Positions 30,051 through 38,317 of a stretch of 64,000 nucleotides of DNA are shown one piece after another. Under the pieces are notes generated by a model. The model saw only the letters and a list, made by a program, of their open reading frames with translations. It did not search any database and was not told the DNA's origin. Location: NCBI RefSeq assembly GCF_900119735.1, contig NZ_FPJW01000005.1, positions 62,001-126,000 of the forward strand, given 5' to 3'. The first letter of the stretch is position 1, and the number at the start of each line of letters is the position of its first letter. The stretch comes from Marinospirillum alkaliphilum DSM 21637. Its GTDB lineage: Bacteria; Pseudomonadota; Gammaproteobacteria; Pseudomonadales; Halomonadaceae. A program made the translations under genes and the position numbers.

Positions 30051-31943
30051 TCAGTTTTTGAGGATGCCCGCTGCTTTCAGAGATTCACCAATCTCCGGAA
30101 GAATGGACAAATCATCAATGGTGGACGGCGGCGCATAGTCCTCGCCTTCAGCTATCTTGCGCAAAATGGCTCGCAGGATCTTGCCGGAACGGGTCTTGGG
30201 CAAACGCTTCACCACCAGCGCCTTCTGGAAGCAGGCCAGTGCACCGATCTTTTCGCGCACCAGGGCCACCAGCTCCTTCTCCAACTGCGCCGGGCTGATA
30301 TCCGCACCATCCTTCAGCAGGATCAACCCTACCGGTAGCTGGCCCTTCAACTCATCCGACACACCAATCACCGCACACTCAGCCACCGCCGGATGGGTGG
30401 CCACCACTTCCTCCATCTCGCCGGTGGAGAGGCGATGCCCGGAGACGTTGATCACATCATCGGTACGCCCCATGATGTAAACAAAGCCGTCCTGGTCGAT
30501 GTAACCCCCATCACCGGTGTGGTAATAACCGGGGAAGGTGCCCAGATAGGATTTCAGGTAACGCTCATGGTCACCCCAGAGGGTCTGCGCCACACCAGGC
30601 GGCAAGGGCAGCTTGATGGCAATCGAGCCCATCTCACCCGGGTCAGCCTGTGAGCCATCCGGACGCAACACCTGCACGTCATAACCCGGCACACCCCGAT
30701 TGGTGGAACCGACTCGCAGTTCATCCTCGCCCATACCCGTCAGCGGTGCCGTCACCGGCCAGCCGGTTTCCGTCTGCCACCAGTGGTCAAACACCGGCTT
30801 CTGTGACATTTCACGCAACCAGTGGTAGGTCGGTGAATCCAGTTTTTCACCGGCCACAAAAATATGTTTCAGGGAAGACACGTCATACTGGCGGAACAAC
30901 GCCCCTTCAGGGTCTTCCTTGCGAATGGCGCGGAAAGCAGTGGGGGCACAGAAGATGCCGTTGACACCGTAATCCTGAATCACGCGCCAGAAGGCACCGG
31001 CATCCGGGGTGCGCACCGGCTTGCCTTCATAAAACACCGTGGTGCAACCACCCATCAGCGGGCCGTACATGATGAAGGAATGCCCCACCACCCAACCGAT
31101 ATCGGAAATGCCCCACCAGACATCCCCATCCTGCATGTTATAAACATTGCGCAGGGCAAAGTTCAGCGCCACGGCATGACTACCATTTTCACGCAGCACC
31201 CCTTTGGGTTTGCCGGTGGTACCGGAGGTGTACATGATGTACAAGGGATCAGTCGCTGCCACCGGCACACAGTCAGCCGGCTGCACATCCTGCTGAATGT
31301 CATACCAGTCCAGATCACGCCCGGCCTGCATCTGAGCCCTAGCCTGAGGGCGTTGCAGCAGGATGACCTTTTCCGGTTTGTGGCTGGCCTCTTCAATCGC
31401 TGCGTCCACCAGGGGCTTGTACTCAATCACCTTGGTGAACTCGATGCCGCAGGAGGCCGTCAGCACCAGCTTGGGTTTGGAGTCATCAATCCGCACTGCC
31501 AGCTCGTGGGGTGCAAAACCACCAAAGACCACCGAATGCACGGCACCCAGACGGGCGCAGGCGAGCATGGCAATACCGGCTTCCGGCACCATGGGCATGT
31601 AGATGATGACACCATCACCCTTGCCAACACCCTGGGCTTTTAATGCCCCGGCAAACAGTGCCACGGCATCCAGCAGTTCCTGATAGGTGTAGGTTTTACG
31701 GGTATCGGTGACGGGGGAATCGTAGATCAGTGCAATGCGGTTGCCTTTACCGGCCGCCACATGGCGATCCAGCGCCAGAAAACAGGAGTTCAGCTCGCCA
31801 TCTGCAAACCAGCGGTGTGTGCCATCACTGTTTTCCTGCAGGATCTGTGTCGGTTTTTTGTACCAGTCAATCTGGGCAGCCTGCTCGGCCCAGAAAACTT
31901 CTGGATTCTGAAGTGCATTCTGTCTTGCGTTCTGTGCTTGCAT
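30051..31943 (-). CDS. prpE: Propionyl-CoA synthetase (AMP-forming acyl-CoA ligase)
   Basis: 630 aa, the usual PrpE/acetyl-CoA-synthetase-like length. AMP-binding signature YTSGTTGKPKGVLRENG, and WWGISDIGWVVGHSFIMYGPL, WWQTETGWPV and YHTGDGGYIDQDGFVYIMGRTDDVINVSGHRLS. The C-terminal acylation Lys lies in KTRSGKILRAILRKI. The local sequences (FWAEQAAQIDW, ALDRHVAAG) fit PrpE better than Acs. Reaction: propionate + ATP + CoA to propionyl-CoA + AMP + PPi. It fits next to valine degradation, which feeds propionyl-CoA. It is separated from livG (161 bp) and from mmsB (452 bp of repeats), so it may have its own promoter. Confidence 0.9.
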   Translation of the reverse strand: MQAQNARQNALQNPEVFWAEQAAQIDWYKKPTQILQENSDGTHRWFADGELNSCFLALDRHVAAGKGNRIALIYDSPVTDTRKTYTYQELLDAVALFAGALKAQGVGKGDGVIIYMPMVPEAGIAMLACARLGAVHSVVFGGFAPHELAVRIDDSKPKLVLTASCGIEFTKVIEYKPLVDAAIEEASHKPEKVILLQRPQARAQMQAGRDLDWYDIQQDVQPADCVPVAATDPLYIMYTSGTTGKPKGVLRENGSHAVALNFALRNVYNMQDGDVWWGISDIGWVVGHSFIMYGPLMGGCTTVFYEGKPVRTPDAGAFWRVIQDYGVNGIFCAPTAFRAIRKEDPEGALFRQYDVSSLKHIFVAGEKLDSPTYHWLREMSQKPVFDHWWQTETGWPVTAPLTGMGEDELRVGSTNRGVPGYDVQVLRPDGSQADPGEMGSIAIKLPLPPGVAQTLWGDHERYLKSYLGTFPGYYHTGDGGYIDQDGFVYIMGRTDDVINVSGHRLSTGEMEEVVATHPAVAECAVIGVSDELKGQLPVGLILLKDGADISPAQLEKELVALVREKIGALACFQKALVVKRLPKTRSGKILRAILRKIAEGEDYAPPSTIDDLSILPEIGESLKAAGILKN

Positions 31944-31986
31944 GGTGAAATACCTTTTTCTTATTTTTGTTCAGTACTGCTTGCTG

Positions 31987-32098
31987 GCACCTATCAGTGC
32001 CGTGCTTTCGGCCCGCTTCGGGCACCAGCACCTATCAGCGCCGTGCTTTCGGCCCGCTTCGGGCTTCAAATGGCATAGAGCTTTCGGCCCGCTTCGGG
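31987..32098. repeat. Tandem repeat of a 41-bp unit with a GC hairpin core
   Basis: Two nearly identical copies (31987-32023 and 32028-32064, one mismatch, period 41) start GCACCTATCAG and end in the core CTTTCGGCCCGCTTCGGG. The core occurs a third time at 32081-32098. Each core contains the hairpin CCCG-CTT-CGGG. It lies upstream of prpE in a 452-bp gap. Confidence 0.8.
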
Positions 32099-32110
32099 TA
32101 CAGGGCATTC

Positions 32111-32182
32111 CCGGTCAGGACGCGTGAATACGTCCCTGTAAGCTCCGGCCGCAACATCCATGTTGCGGACGGCCTGACCCGG
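32111..32182. repeat. REP-like compound palindrome, copy 1
   Basis: 72-bp element: outer stem GGTCAGG (32113-32119)/CCTGACC (32173-32179), enclosing hairpin GGACG/CGTCC (32118-32135) and hairpin CCGCAACAT-CC-ATGTTGCGG (32149-32168) that extends by CCG/CGG. A second copy at 34523-34594 keeps the structure with compensating changes. Confidence 0.8.
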
Positions 32183-32395
32183 AAACACCCTGCCCCTTCA
32201 GCTAGACTTTTGGCCTCCCCTGCCTGGCTAAGACTACCAATCAGGGCTGCGGTCAGGTTGTCTGCAACAAGCGGAGCAGGGACTGCGCAGCGCGGCGCTT
32301 GAGGCAGGGAAAGCCGATGCGCCGAGGAGCAGACTGCCTGACAGAAGCTGCCCGGGCTAATGGCACAATCCAACCCAAACCTCTAGCCAAAACAG
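32183..32395. other. Remainder of the mmsB-prpE gap, no gene seen
   Basis: GC-rich sequence after the palindromic element and up to the mmsB stop. Short open frames have no recognisable similarity. It may be further repeat remnant. Confidence 0.4.
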
Positions 32396-33280
32396 TTACT
32401 CAGCAAACATCTTCTGGATGCTGGAGAAGTCCAGGCCGCCATTGCCTTTCTGGGCATGGAGGGCAAACAGGTTGCGCGCCAGCGAGCCCATCGGGATGGA
32501 GGTTTTGCTGCTTAATGCCGTTTCCCAGGCCAGCCCCAGGTCTTTGGCCATCAGGTCCACCTGGAAACCACCTTGGTAGTTATTGGAAGCCGGCACACCT
32601 TCCATCACACCCGGCCAGGGGTTGTAGACATTCAGCGCCCAGTTGCCGCCGGAGCTTTGTTTCATGATCTCGGACAACACTGCCGGATCGAGGCCATTTT
32701 TCACACCCATCGCCAGCGCTTCGGTGGTGCCAGCCATCAGGATTGCCAGCAGCATGTTGTTGCAGATTTTGGCAATCTGACCGGCACCGGTATCTCCGGC
32801 GTGAAAAATGTTCTTGCCCATGTTCTGCAGGATGGGTGTGGCGGCTTCAAAATCAGCCTGGGCGCCACCCACGATGAAGCTCAGTGTGCCCGCCTTGGCA
32901 CCACCCACACCGCCGGATACCGGCGCATCAATGAAGCGAATGCCTTTTTCAGCAGCAACCTTGCCGACCTTTCGGGAGGTTTCCGCGGCAATGGTGGAGG
33001 AGTCAATCACCAGCGTACCGGCAGCCAGTTGGCTAAACAGCCCGGCATCACCCAGGTACAGGCTTTCAACATGCTGACCGGCGGGGAGCATGGAAACCAC
33101 CACCTCGGCACCCTGAGCGGCCGCAGAAGCAGATGCAGCGGCCTTGCCACCCGCCGCTTCCAGCGCCTTGAGGGCATCCGCACTCAGGTCAAAACCGCTG
33201 ACATCATGCCCGGCCTTGACCAGGTTCTGTGCCATCGGACCACCCATGTTGCCCAGACCGATAAATGCAATCTTGCTCAT
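32396..33280 (-). CDS. mmsB: 3-hydroxyisobutyrate dehydrogenase
   Basis: 294 aa. N-terminal Rossmann fold with GLGNMGGPMAQNLVKAGH and Asp for NAD selection in GFDLS. The substrate motif is DAPVSGGVGGAKAGTLSFIVGG, and catalytic Lys lies in GAGQIAKICNNMLLA; KDLGLAWE near the C-terminus is typical of the family. Reaction: 3-hydroxyisobutyrate + NAD+ to methylmalonate semialdehyde, in valine breakdown. GGAG precedes the ATG. It follows the 3-hydroxyisobutyryl-CoA hydrolase by 52 nt, so product and substrate are passed within one operon. The usual partner mmsA is not in the window. Confidence 0.94.
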   Translation of the reverse strand: MSKIAFIGLGNMGGPMAQNLVKAGHDVSGFDLSADALKALEAAGGKAAASASAAAQGAEVVVSMLPAGQHVESLYLGDAGLFSQLAAGTLVIDSSTIAAETSRKVGKVAAEKGIRFIDAPVSGGVGGAKAGTLSFIVGGAQADFEAATPILQNMGKNIFHAGDTGAGQIAKICNNMLLAILMAGTTEALAMGVKNGLDPAVLSEIMKQSSGGNWALNVYNPWPGVMEGVPASNNYQGGFQVDLMAKDLGLAWETALSSKTSIPMGSLARNLFALHAQKGNGGLDFSSIQKMFAE

Positions 33281-33332
33281 CTTGTGACTCCTGTTGTTTT
33301 TATGTTCGGAAGCTTGATGGTTTCAAAAAAAA

Positions 33333-34454
33333 TCAGAGATCCTGCAAGGGGCTGCTGGCCCACAGCGGCTCAAAAAAGCTGTCAATCCACTGCTGCTCCA
33401 CCGCACCCACGGTGGGGTAATGCCAGCGGGGCTTCTTGTCCTTGTCGATCAGCAGCGCACGAATACCTTCAGCAAATTCGCCTTTTAAAGCCGCATGCAC
33501 CGACAGCTTCAGTTCCTGCTGAAACACTTCTTTCAGCGAAGCATGACGGGTGCGTTGCAGCTGCGCCTGAATCAGCAGCATCGAGGTGGGTGAACCCGCC
33601 GCCAGGGTATGAGCGGCACGCTGCAGCCATTTGTCCTCACCGGCATAAGCAGTGATCTTCTTGACCCGCTCCAGTGCCGAATCGGCATCGGTCAGGTACT
33701 GAATTTCTTCGTAATGCTGCTGCACCTGAGATTCCGGTAACTGATCCAGTGAACGCGCCTCAAACTCCCGCAGCACCTGGCTAACAGTACGGAAGGCATC
33801 TTCACCCCAGGGCGCTTCTTCCAACGCACCCAACACGGCATTGCGTTGTTCGTGGGCAATGAAACGATCCGCCAGCCCCACAAACAGGGCATCAGCAGCG
33901 TTGATGTTGGCACCCGTCAACCCCAGAAACAGGCCGGTCCGACCGGGCATGCGGTTCAGAAACCAGCTGCCGCCCACATCGGGGTACAGACCAATGGTGA
34001 TTTCCGGCATTGCCAGACGGGAGGATTCGGTCACCACCCGGAAAGCCGCACCGGCAAACAGTCCCATACCACCACCCATGACAATGCCATTGCCCCAGAC
34101 AATCAGGGGTTTGGGGTAGGTATGGATCAGGTAATCCAGCTTGTATTCAGTGGTAAAAAAGGTTTCAGCGTAGGGGTTTTCTTTTGCCGGATCACTGCCA
34201 CCGGTGTATTCGGTCATCGAACGGTAGAGCGCCACGATGTCTCCACCGGCACAGAAAGCCTTGTCACCCATGCCTTCCAGCCATACCGCTGCGATGTGGG
34301 CATCATTTGCCCAACTGCGGAACTTCGGCAGCAGTTGTTCGATCATCTCCAGCGACAGAGCATTCAGGGCACGCGGCGCGTTGAGGGTAGCCACCCCCAG
34401 TTTCTGGCCGTTGTTCAGCGGCAGTTCGCTGAAAATCACCGGTAAATCACTCAT
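33333..34454 (-). CDS. 3-hydroxyisobutyryl-CoA hydrolase (crotonase family)
   Basis: 373 aa from ATG 34454 (AAGAGGT 7 nt before); the longer reading runs through a palindromic repeat. Enoyl-CoA hydratase/isomerase fold with ALNALSLEMI, the oxyanion-hole segment KAFCAGGDIVALY, and NGIVMGGGMGLFAGAAFRVVTESSRLAMPEITIGLYPDVGGSWFLNRMPG split over two loops. The length and the ECH_2-type C-terminus (EFAEGIRALLIDKDKKPRW) fit the HIBCH family rather than simple hydratases. Reaction: 3-hydroxyisobutyryl-CoA + water to 3-hydroxyisobutyrate + CoA. Order with its neighbours follows the valine pathway. Confidence 0.92.
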   Translation of the reverse strand: MSDLPVIFSELPLNNGQKLGVATLNAPRALNALSLEMIEQLLPKFRSWANDAHIAAVWLEGMGDKAFCAGGDIVALYRSMTEYTGGSDPAKENPYAETFFTTEYKLDYLIHTYPKPLIVWGNGIVMGGGMGLFAGAAFRVVTESSRLAMPEITIGLYPDVGGSWFLNRMPGRTGLFLGLTGANINAADALFVGLADRFIAHEQRNAVLGALEEAPWGEDAFRTVSQVLREFEARSLDQLPESQVQQHYEEIQYLTDADSALERVKKITAYAGEDKWLQRAAHTLAAGSPTSMLLIQAQLQRTRHASLKEVFQQELKLSVHAALKGEFAEGIRALLIDKDKKPRWHYPTVGAVEQQWIDSFFEPLWASSPLQDL

Positions 34455-34522
34455 GGCGGACCTCTTGTTCTCGTTTTTATATCCAGTATCAGGTGTCACC
34501 GAAATCTGAGTACCGGGTACCG

Positions 34523-34594
34523 ACTGGTCAGGACGCGTGAATACTTCCCTGTAAGCTCTGCCGCAACATCCCTGTTGCGGACAGCCTGACCAGT
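34523..34594. repeat. REP-like compound palindrome, copy 2
   Basis: Outer stem ACTGGTCAGG/CCTGACCAGT (10 bp, perfect), hairpin at 34531-34548 and hairpin CCGCAAC/GTTGCGG (34561-34580) with CTG/CAG extension. It is a diverged copy of 32111-32182 and sits between the enoyl-CoA hydratase and hydrolase genes. Confidence 0.8.
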
Positions 34595-34608
34595 GGTACA
34601 CCAGTCCT

Positions 34609-34680
34609 CATTGCCAGCTCGTGGGTAATCCCCCGCCTCAGCGATATCCCTTCACTGCCAGCATCGTGGGTAATCCCCGC
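34609..34680. repeat. Short imperfect direct repeat
   Basis: CAYTGCCAGC(A)TCGTGGGTAATCCC(C)CGC occurs twice, at about 34609-34636 and 34652-34680, in the gap before the enoyl-CoA hydratase stop. No coding sense. Confidence 0.6.
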
Positions 34681-34732
34681 TTTAGCTATTGCTATTGCAT
34701 CGACGATACATACCAGGCTTCAGCAGCTGCCT

Positions 34733-35512
34733 TCAGCGATTTTTCCAATCCGGTGTGCGTTTCTGCAAAAACGCCTGCACACCTTCTTTCTGGTCTTCGG
34801 TGTCAAACAGATCCACAAACAGCTCCCGCTCCAGACGCCAGCCCTGTTCATGGCTGCTGGCTTCACGGGCGTGCATCACCAACTGCTTGCAAGAGGCAAT
34901 CGAAGACGGTGACTGCTGGCAGGCCATTTCGGCCAGTTCCAGTGCCCGCTCCAGCGCCTTGCCGGTGGGGACCACTTCTTCCACCAGGCCAATTTCCAGG
35001 GCTTTGTCAGCCTTGATGCGCTCACCACACAGGATCAGCCGCTTGGCCCAGCCTTCACCAACCAGCCAGGGCAGGTTCTGGGTGCCACCGGCACAGGGCA
35101 GCAGGCCAACTCGGGCTTCCGGCAAGGCCATCTGCGCCTGCTCTTCCGCCACGCGCAGGTCGCAGGACAGCGCACACTCCAGACCACCACCCATGGCATA
35201 GCCGTTGATGGCCGCAATGGACACACCCCGGAAGTTGGTCAGTGCCTCAAACGCCAGACCAAAATACCGCGCCATGTCACGCGCTACCGCCTTGTCACCC
35301 TCGGCAAACTTGTTCAGGTCAGCCCCGGCCGAGAAGAACTTCTCGCCCTGACCGGTGATCACCAGCGCATAAATCTCACGGTCTGCATTCAGGCTTTCCA
35401 CCAGTGTTTTCAGGCCGGAAAGTGACTCTTCATTCCAGGTGTTGGCCGGCGGGTTGTTGATGGTGATCAGCGCAATGTGGCCACGTTTTTCATATTTCAG
35501 CAGGTCAGTCAT
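34733..35512 (-). CDS. Enoyl-CoA hydratase (probably methacrylyl-CoA hydratase in valine degradation)
   Basis: 259 aa crotonase. The oxyanion loop is FFSAGADLNKFAEG; the catalytic region is INGYAMGGGLECALSCDLRVAEEQAQMALPEARVGLLPCAGGTQNLP, in which Glu in GGGLECAL and Glu in LPEARVGLLP correspond to the two catalytic Glu of hydratases. Reaction by context: methacrylyl-CoA + water to 3-hydroxyisobutyryl-CoA. The start overlaps the acyl-CoA dehydrogenase stop by one base (TGATG), so the two are coupled. A 278-bp gap with repeats separates it from the next gene. Confidence 0.92.
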   Translation of the reverse strand: MTDLLKYEKRGHIALITINNPPANTWNEESLSGLKTLVESLNADREIYALVITGQGEKFFSAGADLNKFAEGDKAVARDMARYFGLAFEALTNFRGVSIAAINGYAMGGGLECALSCDLRVAEEQAQMALPEARVGLLPCAGGTQNLPWLVGEGWAKRLILCGERIKADKALEIGLVEEVVPTGKALERALELAEMACQQSPSSIASCKQLVMHAREASSHEQGWRLERELFVDLFDTEDQKEGVQAFLQKRTPDWKNR

Positions 35513-36678
35513 CAGTAAATCGCCTCCAGTACGCCTTCTTCCAATACACGTCGCGCCACAATCAAGCGCATGATTTCATTGGTGCCTTCCAGGATGCGGT
35601 GCACCCGGGCATCCCGCAGGTAACGCTCCAGCGGATACTCCCTGATGTAACCATAACCGCCGTGCAATTGCAGGGCTTCGTCAATCACCTGAAAACACAC
35701 ATCGGTGGCAAAACGCTTGGCCATGGCACAGAACATCGGGGTTTCCGGATCTTGCTGGTCCATTTTGAATGCCGCCAGACGCACCATCTGGCGCGCCGCT
35801 GTCAGATCAGTGGCCATGTCAGCCAGCTTGAACTGCACGGACTGAAAATCAGCCAGTTCACGGCCAAACTGTTTACGTTCATGCACGTAATTACGCGCCA
35901 GCGTCAGCGCAGCCTGAGCCGCACCCACTGAACAGGTGGCAATATTGACACGGCCACCATCCAGCCCTTTCATGGCAAATTTGAAGCCTTCACCCTCTTT
36001 ACCCAGCAGGTTGCAGGCTGGAATGCGCACCTTGTCGAAGGTGACCAGGCGTGTTGGCTGGCTGTTCCAGCCCAGCTTGTCTTCACACTTGCCGTATTCA
36101 ATACCGGCCGCATCAGCAGGAACAATAAATGCAGAAATACCCTTCGGGCCGTCTTCCAGGCTGCCGGTACGCGCCATCACCACCAGAATCTGGGTGCTGC
36201 CCGCCCCGGAAATGAACATCTTGGAGCCTTCCAGTACATACTCGTCACCGTCGCGGGTGGCGCGGGTTCGCAGGCTACCGGCATCCGAACCGGCACCGGG
36301 CTCCGTCAGGCAATAAGAGCCCAGCCACTCACCAGCAGCCAGTTTCGGGGCAATTTCAGCCGCCACATCGGCCTGGGCAAAACTGGCCACCATCCAGCTC
36401 ACCATATTGTGAATGGTGATGTAGGCCGCAGTGGAAGGACAGGCCGCCGCCAGCTCTTCAACAATCACACTGGTATCCAGACGCGACAGCGCCATGCCAC
36501 CAAATGCTTCCGGGGTGTACATGCCACAGAAGCCCATGTCACCGGCTTCACGGATCACATCCAGCGGGAAAATATGCTCAGCATCCCACTGAGCTGCGTG
36601 GGGAGCCATGGCTTTTTCAGCAAACGCCCTGGCGGCATCCCGGAAGGCCTGCTGGTCTTCGGTCAGGTTAAAATCCAT
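35512..36678 (-). CDS. Acyl-CoA dehydrogenase (probably isobutyryl-CoA dehydrogenase)
   Basis: 388 aa, standard length. FAD/acyl-binding signatures SYCLTEPGAGSDAGSLRTRA, WNSQPTRLVTFDKVRIP, RKQFGRELADFQSVQFKLADM and QLHGGYGYIREYPLERYLRDARVHRILEGTNEIMR; Glu in LEGTNEIMR is the general base of this family. Next to hydratase, hydrolase and 3-hydroxyisobutyrate dehydrogenase, the likely substrate is isobutyryl-CoA (to methacrylyl-CoA), with electrons passed to ETF. It is first in its operon, with a LiuR-like palindrome 93 bp upstream, and divergent from an AraC-type regulator. Confidence 0.92.
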   Translation of the reverse strand: MDFNLTEDQQAFRDAARAFAEKAMAPHAAQWDAEHIFPLDVIREAGDMGFCGMYTPEAFGGMALSRLDTSVIVEELAAACPSTAAYITIHNMVSWMVASFAQADVAAEIAPKLAAGEWLGSYCLTEPGAGSDAGSLRTRATRDGDEYVLEGSKMFISGAGSTQILVVMARTGSLEDGPKGISAFIVPADAAGIEYGKCEDKLGWNSQPTRLVTFDKVRIPACNLLGKEGEGFKFAMKGLDGGRVNIATCSVGAAQAALTLARNYVHERKQFGRELADFQSVQFKLADMATDLTAARQMVRLAAFKMDQQDPETPMFCAMAKRFATDVCFQVIDEALQLHGGYGYIREYPLERYLRDARVHRILEGTNEIMRLIVARRVLEEGVLEAIY

Positions 36679-36770
36679 AACAAATCCTCTTTTACTGCTT
36701 TTTTATTCTTGTCAGGTCGCCTGATCAAAAAAACCAAGCACCCGCTAGGTTGAAAGAAAAGTAGCAGCAG

Positions 36771-36786
36771 TTGACGCCTGCGTAAA
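36771..36786. promoter_or_regulatory. LiuR-like palindrome between acyl-CoA dehydrogenase and araC-type genes
   Basis: TTGACGC-CT-GCGTAAA, the same inverted-repeat plan as the sites at 29976 and 37761, with C/G instead of T/A flanking the centre. Located in the divergent gap, so it could act on both promoters. Confidence 0.5.
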
Positions 36787-36856
36787 TTGACTAAATTGTG
36801 TGCGTGATGGACTATATTGCGAAATAAGTCACCAGCCGAACAAGCATTCAGACCTC

Positions 36857-37738
36857 ATGTCCCAGACCTCCGACTGGCCCCTGCCGCCGGGCAGTGTGCG
36901 TTACATCATTCCGCAGCGCCTGCGTAAGCTGCTGGAAAAACACCCGCTGACACGGGAGCTTTATCCGTTGTCCTTTGGTCACTATCAGCGTGCACGCGGG
37001 CACTCGATGTATCGCAGCCGCCATGATGATGAGCTGCTGATTTATTGCACCGAAGGGGAAGCAGAAGTGGTCACCGGTCAGCAAAAGCTGCACATTCAGG
37101 CCGGTGATCTGCTGTATCTGCCAGCGGGTGAGCCTCACCACTACACCACCCCGGATCACAACCCCTGGACCATTCACTGGGTACACTACACCGGTCCACT
37201 GACCACCTACCTGCGCCAGTATCTGGGCTTCCAGGGCAACAACCGACGCATTAACCTGGGCCGACAGCCACGCCTGCTGGTGGATTTCAACGGTCTGTTA
37301 TCGGTGCAGGACTCAGGTTTTCAGGAACAACCCCTGATTCACGCCTGCAACCGCCTGCGCCAGTTGCTGACTGCCCTGCCGCTGTCCCACAAGCGCCCGC
37401 AGCTGCGTCAACAGGCAGAGCTGGATCTGGAGCAACTGCACCAGTTAATGCGTGATCACCTGCATGACCGTCTGGATCTGGACAGTCTGGCTGCAAAAGC
37501 GGGTTTATCACGCTATCATTTCATCGCTCGTTACAAGCAGTTGACCGGTGAAACCCCGATCCAGCATTACCTGCAGATGAAAATCGAACGTGCCTGCCAC
37601 CTGCTGGACACCAGTGACGCCAGTCTGCCGCAGATTGCCGAGCAACTGGGTTATGAAGACAGCTATTATTTTTCCCGCCTGTTCAAGAAGGTAATGGGTG
37701 TCAGCCCCAGCAATTACCGGCGAGTGAACCGCTACTGA
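36857..37738 (+). CDS. AraC-family transcriptional regulator (MmsR-like)
   Basis: 293 aa from ATG 36857; an earlier in-frame start at 36800 lies in the promoter region. N-terminal cupin-type ligand domain (DELLIYCTEGEAEVV, AGDLLYLPAGEPHHY) and C-terminal double helix-turn-helix (about 190-290): LDLDSLAAKAGLSRYHFIARYKQLTGETPIQHYLQMKIERACHLL, and IAEQLGYEDSYYFSRLFKKVMGVSPSNYRR. It is divergent from the valine-degradation operon, as mmsR is from mmsAB in Pseudomonas; control of that operon is inferred from position. Confidence 0.9.
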   Translation: MSQTSDWPLPPGSVRYIIPQRLRKLLEKHPLTRELYPLSFGHYQRARGHSMYRSRHDDELLIYCTEGEAEVVTGQQKLHIQAGDLLYLPAGEPHHYTTPDHNPWTIHWVHYTGPLTTYLRQYLGFQGNNRRINLGRQPRLLVDFNGLLSVQDSGFQEQPLIHACNRLRQLLTALPLSHKRPQLRQQAELDLEQLHQLMRDHLHDRLDLDSLAAKAGLSRYHFIARYKQLTGETPIQHYLQMKIERACHLLDTSDASLPQIAEQLGYEDSYYFSRLFKKVMGVSPSNYRRVNRY

Positions 37739-37760
37739 CAAAAAAATCGCCACATTTTCC

Positions 37761-37776
37761 TTTACGTAAACGTCAA
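37761..37776 (+). promoter_or_regulatory. LiuR-like palindrome upstream of the merR/liuR gene
   Basis: TTTACGT-AA-ACGTCAA, an inverted repeat 44 bp before the MerR-family start, placed for autoregulation. The reverse complement of the 29976 site differs from it only at the two central bases. Confidence 0.65.
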
Positions 37777-37820
37777 CCTTGATTAAAGTTGATTCACAAC
37801 ACCTCCTGGAAGGCTTCGGC

Positions 37821-38258
37821 ATGAACAAAGCAGCAAAATTGCGCACCTACAGCATCAGTGACCTGGCGAAGGAATTTGATGTCACCACGCGCACCATCCG
37901 CTTTTATGAGCAGCAGGGCATTCTTAACCCTGCGCGCCAAGGGCAGACCCGCATTTACAGTCCAAAAGACCGGGTGCGACTGATGCTGACCCTGCGCGGC
38001 AAGCGACTGGGATTCAGCCTGGCCGAAAGCAAGGAGCTGTACGACATGTACGACTCCACCACTGAAGGTGATGAAAAACAGTTGCTCTACATGCTGGACA
38101 TTCTGGCCAAGAAACAGGCCGACATGCAGCAACAACTGCGTGACATCCAGCGCCTGCAGGAAGAACTCAACACTGCAGAAGCCCGGTGCCGTGAAGCCCT
38201 GGACAAGGTGCGTGAACGGGAACACCGCAAACTGGAAAAACAACAAAAGGCAGGATAA
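37821..38258 (+). CDS. liuR: MerR-family regulator, LiuR-like
   Basis: 145 aa from ATG 37821 (GGAAGG before it). N-terminal MerR winged helix: [61 protein letters not shown] long coiled coil follows (about 75-135). There are no metal-binding Cys, as expected for the LiuR group that responds to a catabolic CoA ester rather than a metal. LiuR proteins repress BCAA and related degradation genes. The neighbouring acyl-CoA synthetase and three similar palindromes in front of liv, valine and its own operon support this role. Confidence 0.82.
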   Translation: MNKAAKLRTYSISDLAKEFDVTTRTIRFYEQQGILNPARQGQTRIYSPKDRVRLMLTLRGKRLGFSLAESKELYDMYDSTTEGDEKQLLYMLDILAKKQADMQQQLRDIQRLQEELNTAEARCREALDKVREREHRKLEKQQKAG

Positions 38259-38317
38259 GCCCCTTACTTCATTCTGCCGTTCTGAACCAACACACAACAA
38301 AGATAAAAGGTGGGTTT

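Noticed and set aside
31987-32098. CRISPR array
   Set aside because: Only two full units, spacing too short and no cas genes; the repeated part includes nearly the whole period.
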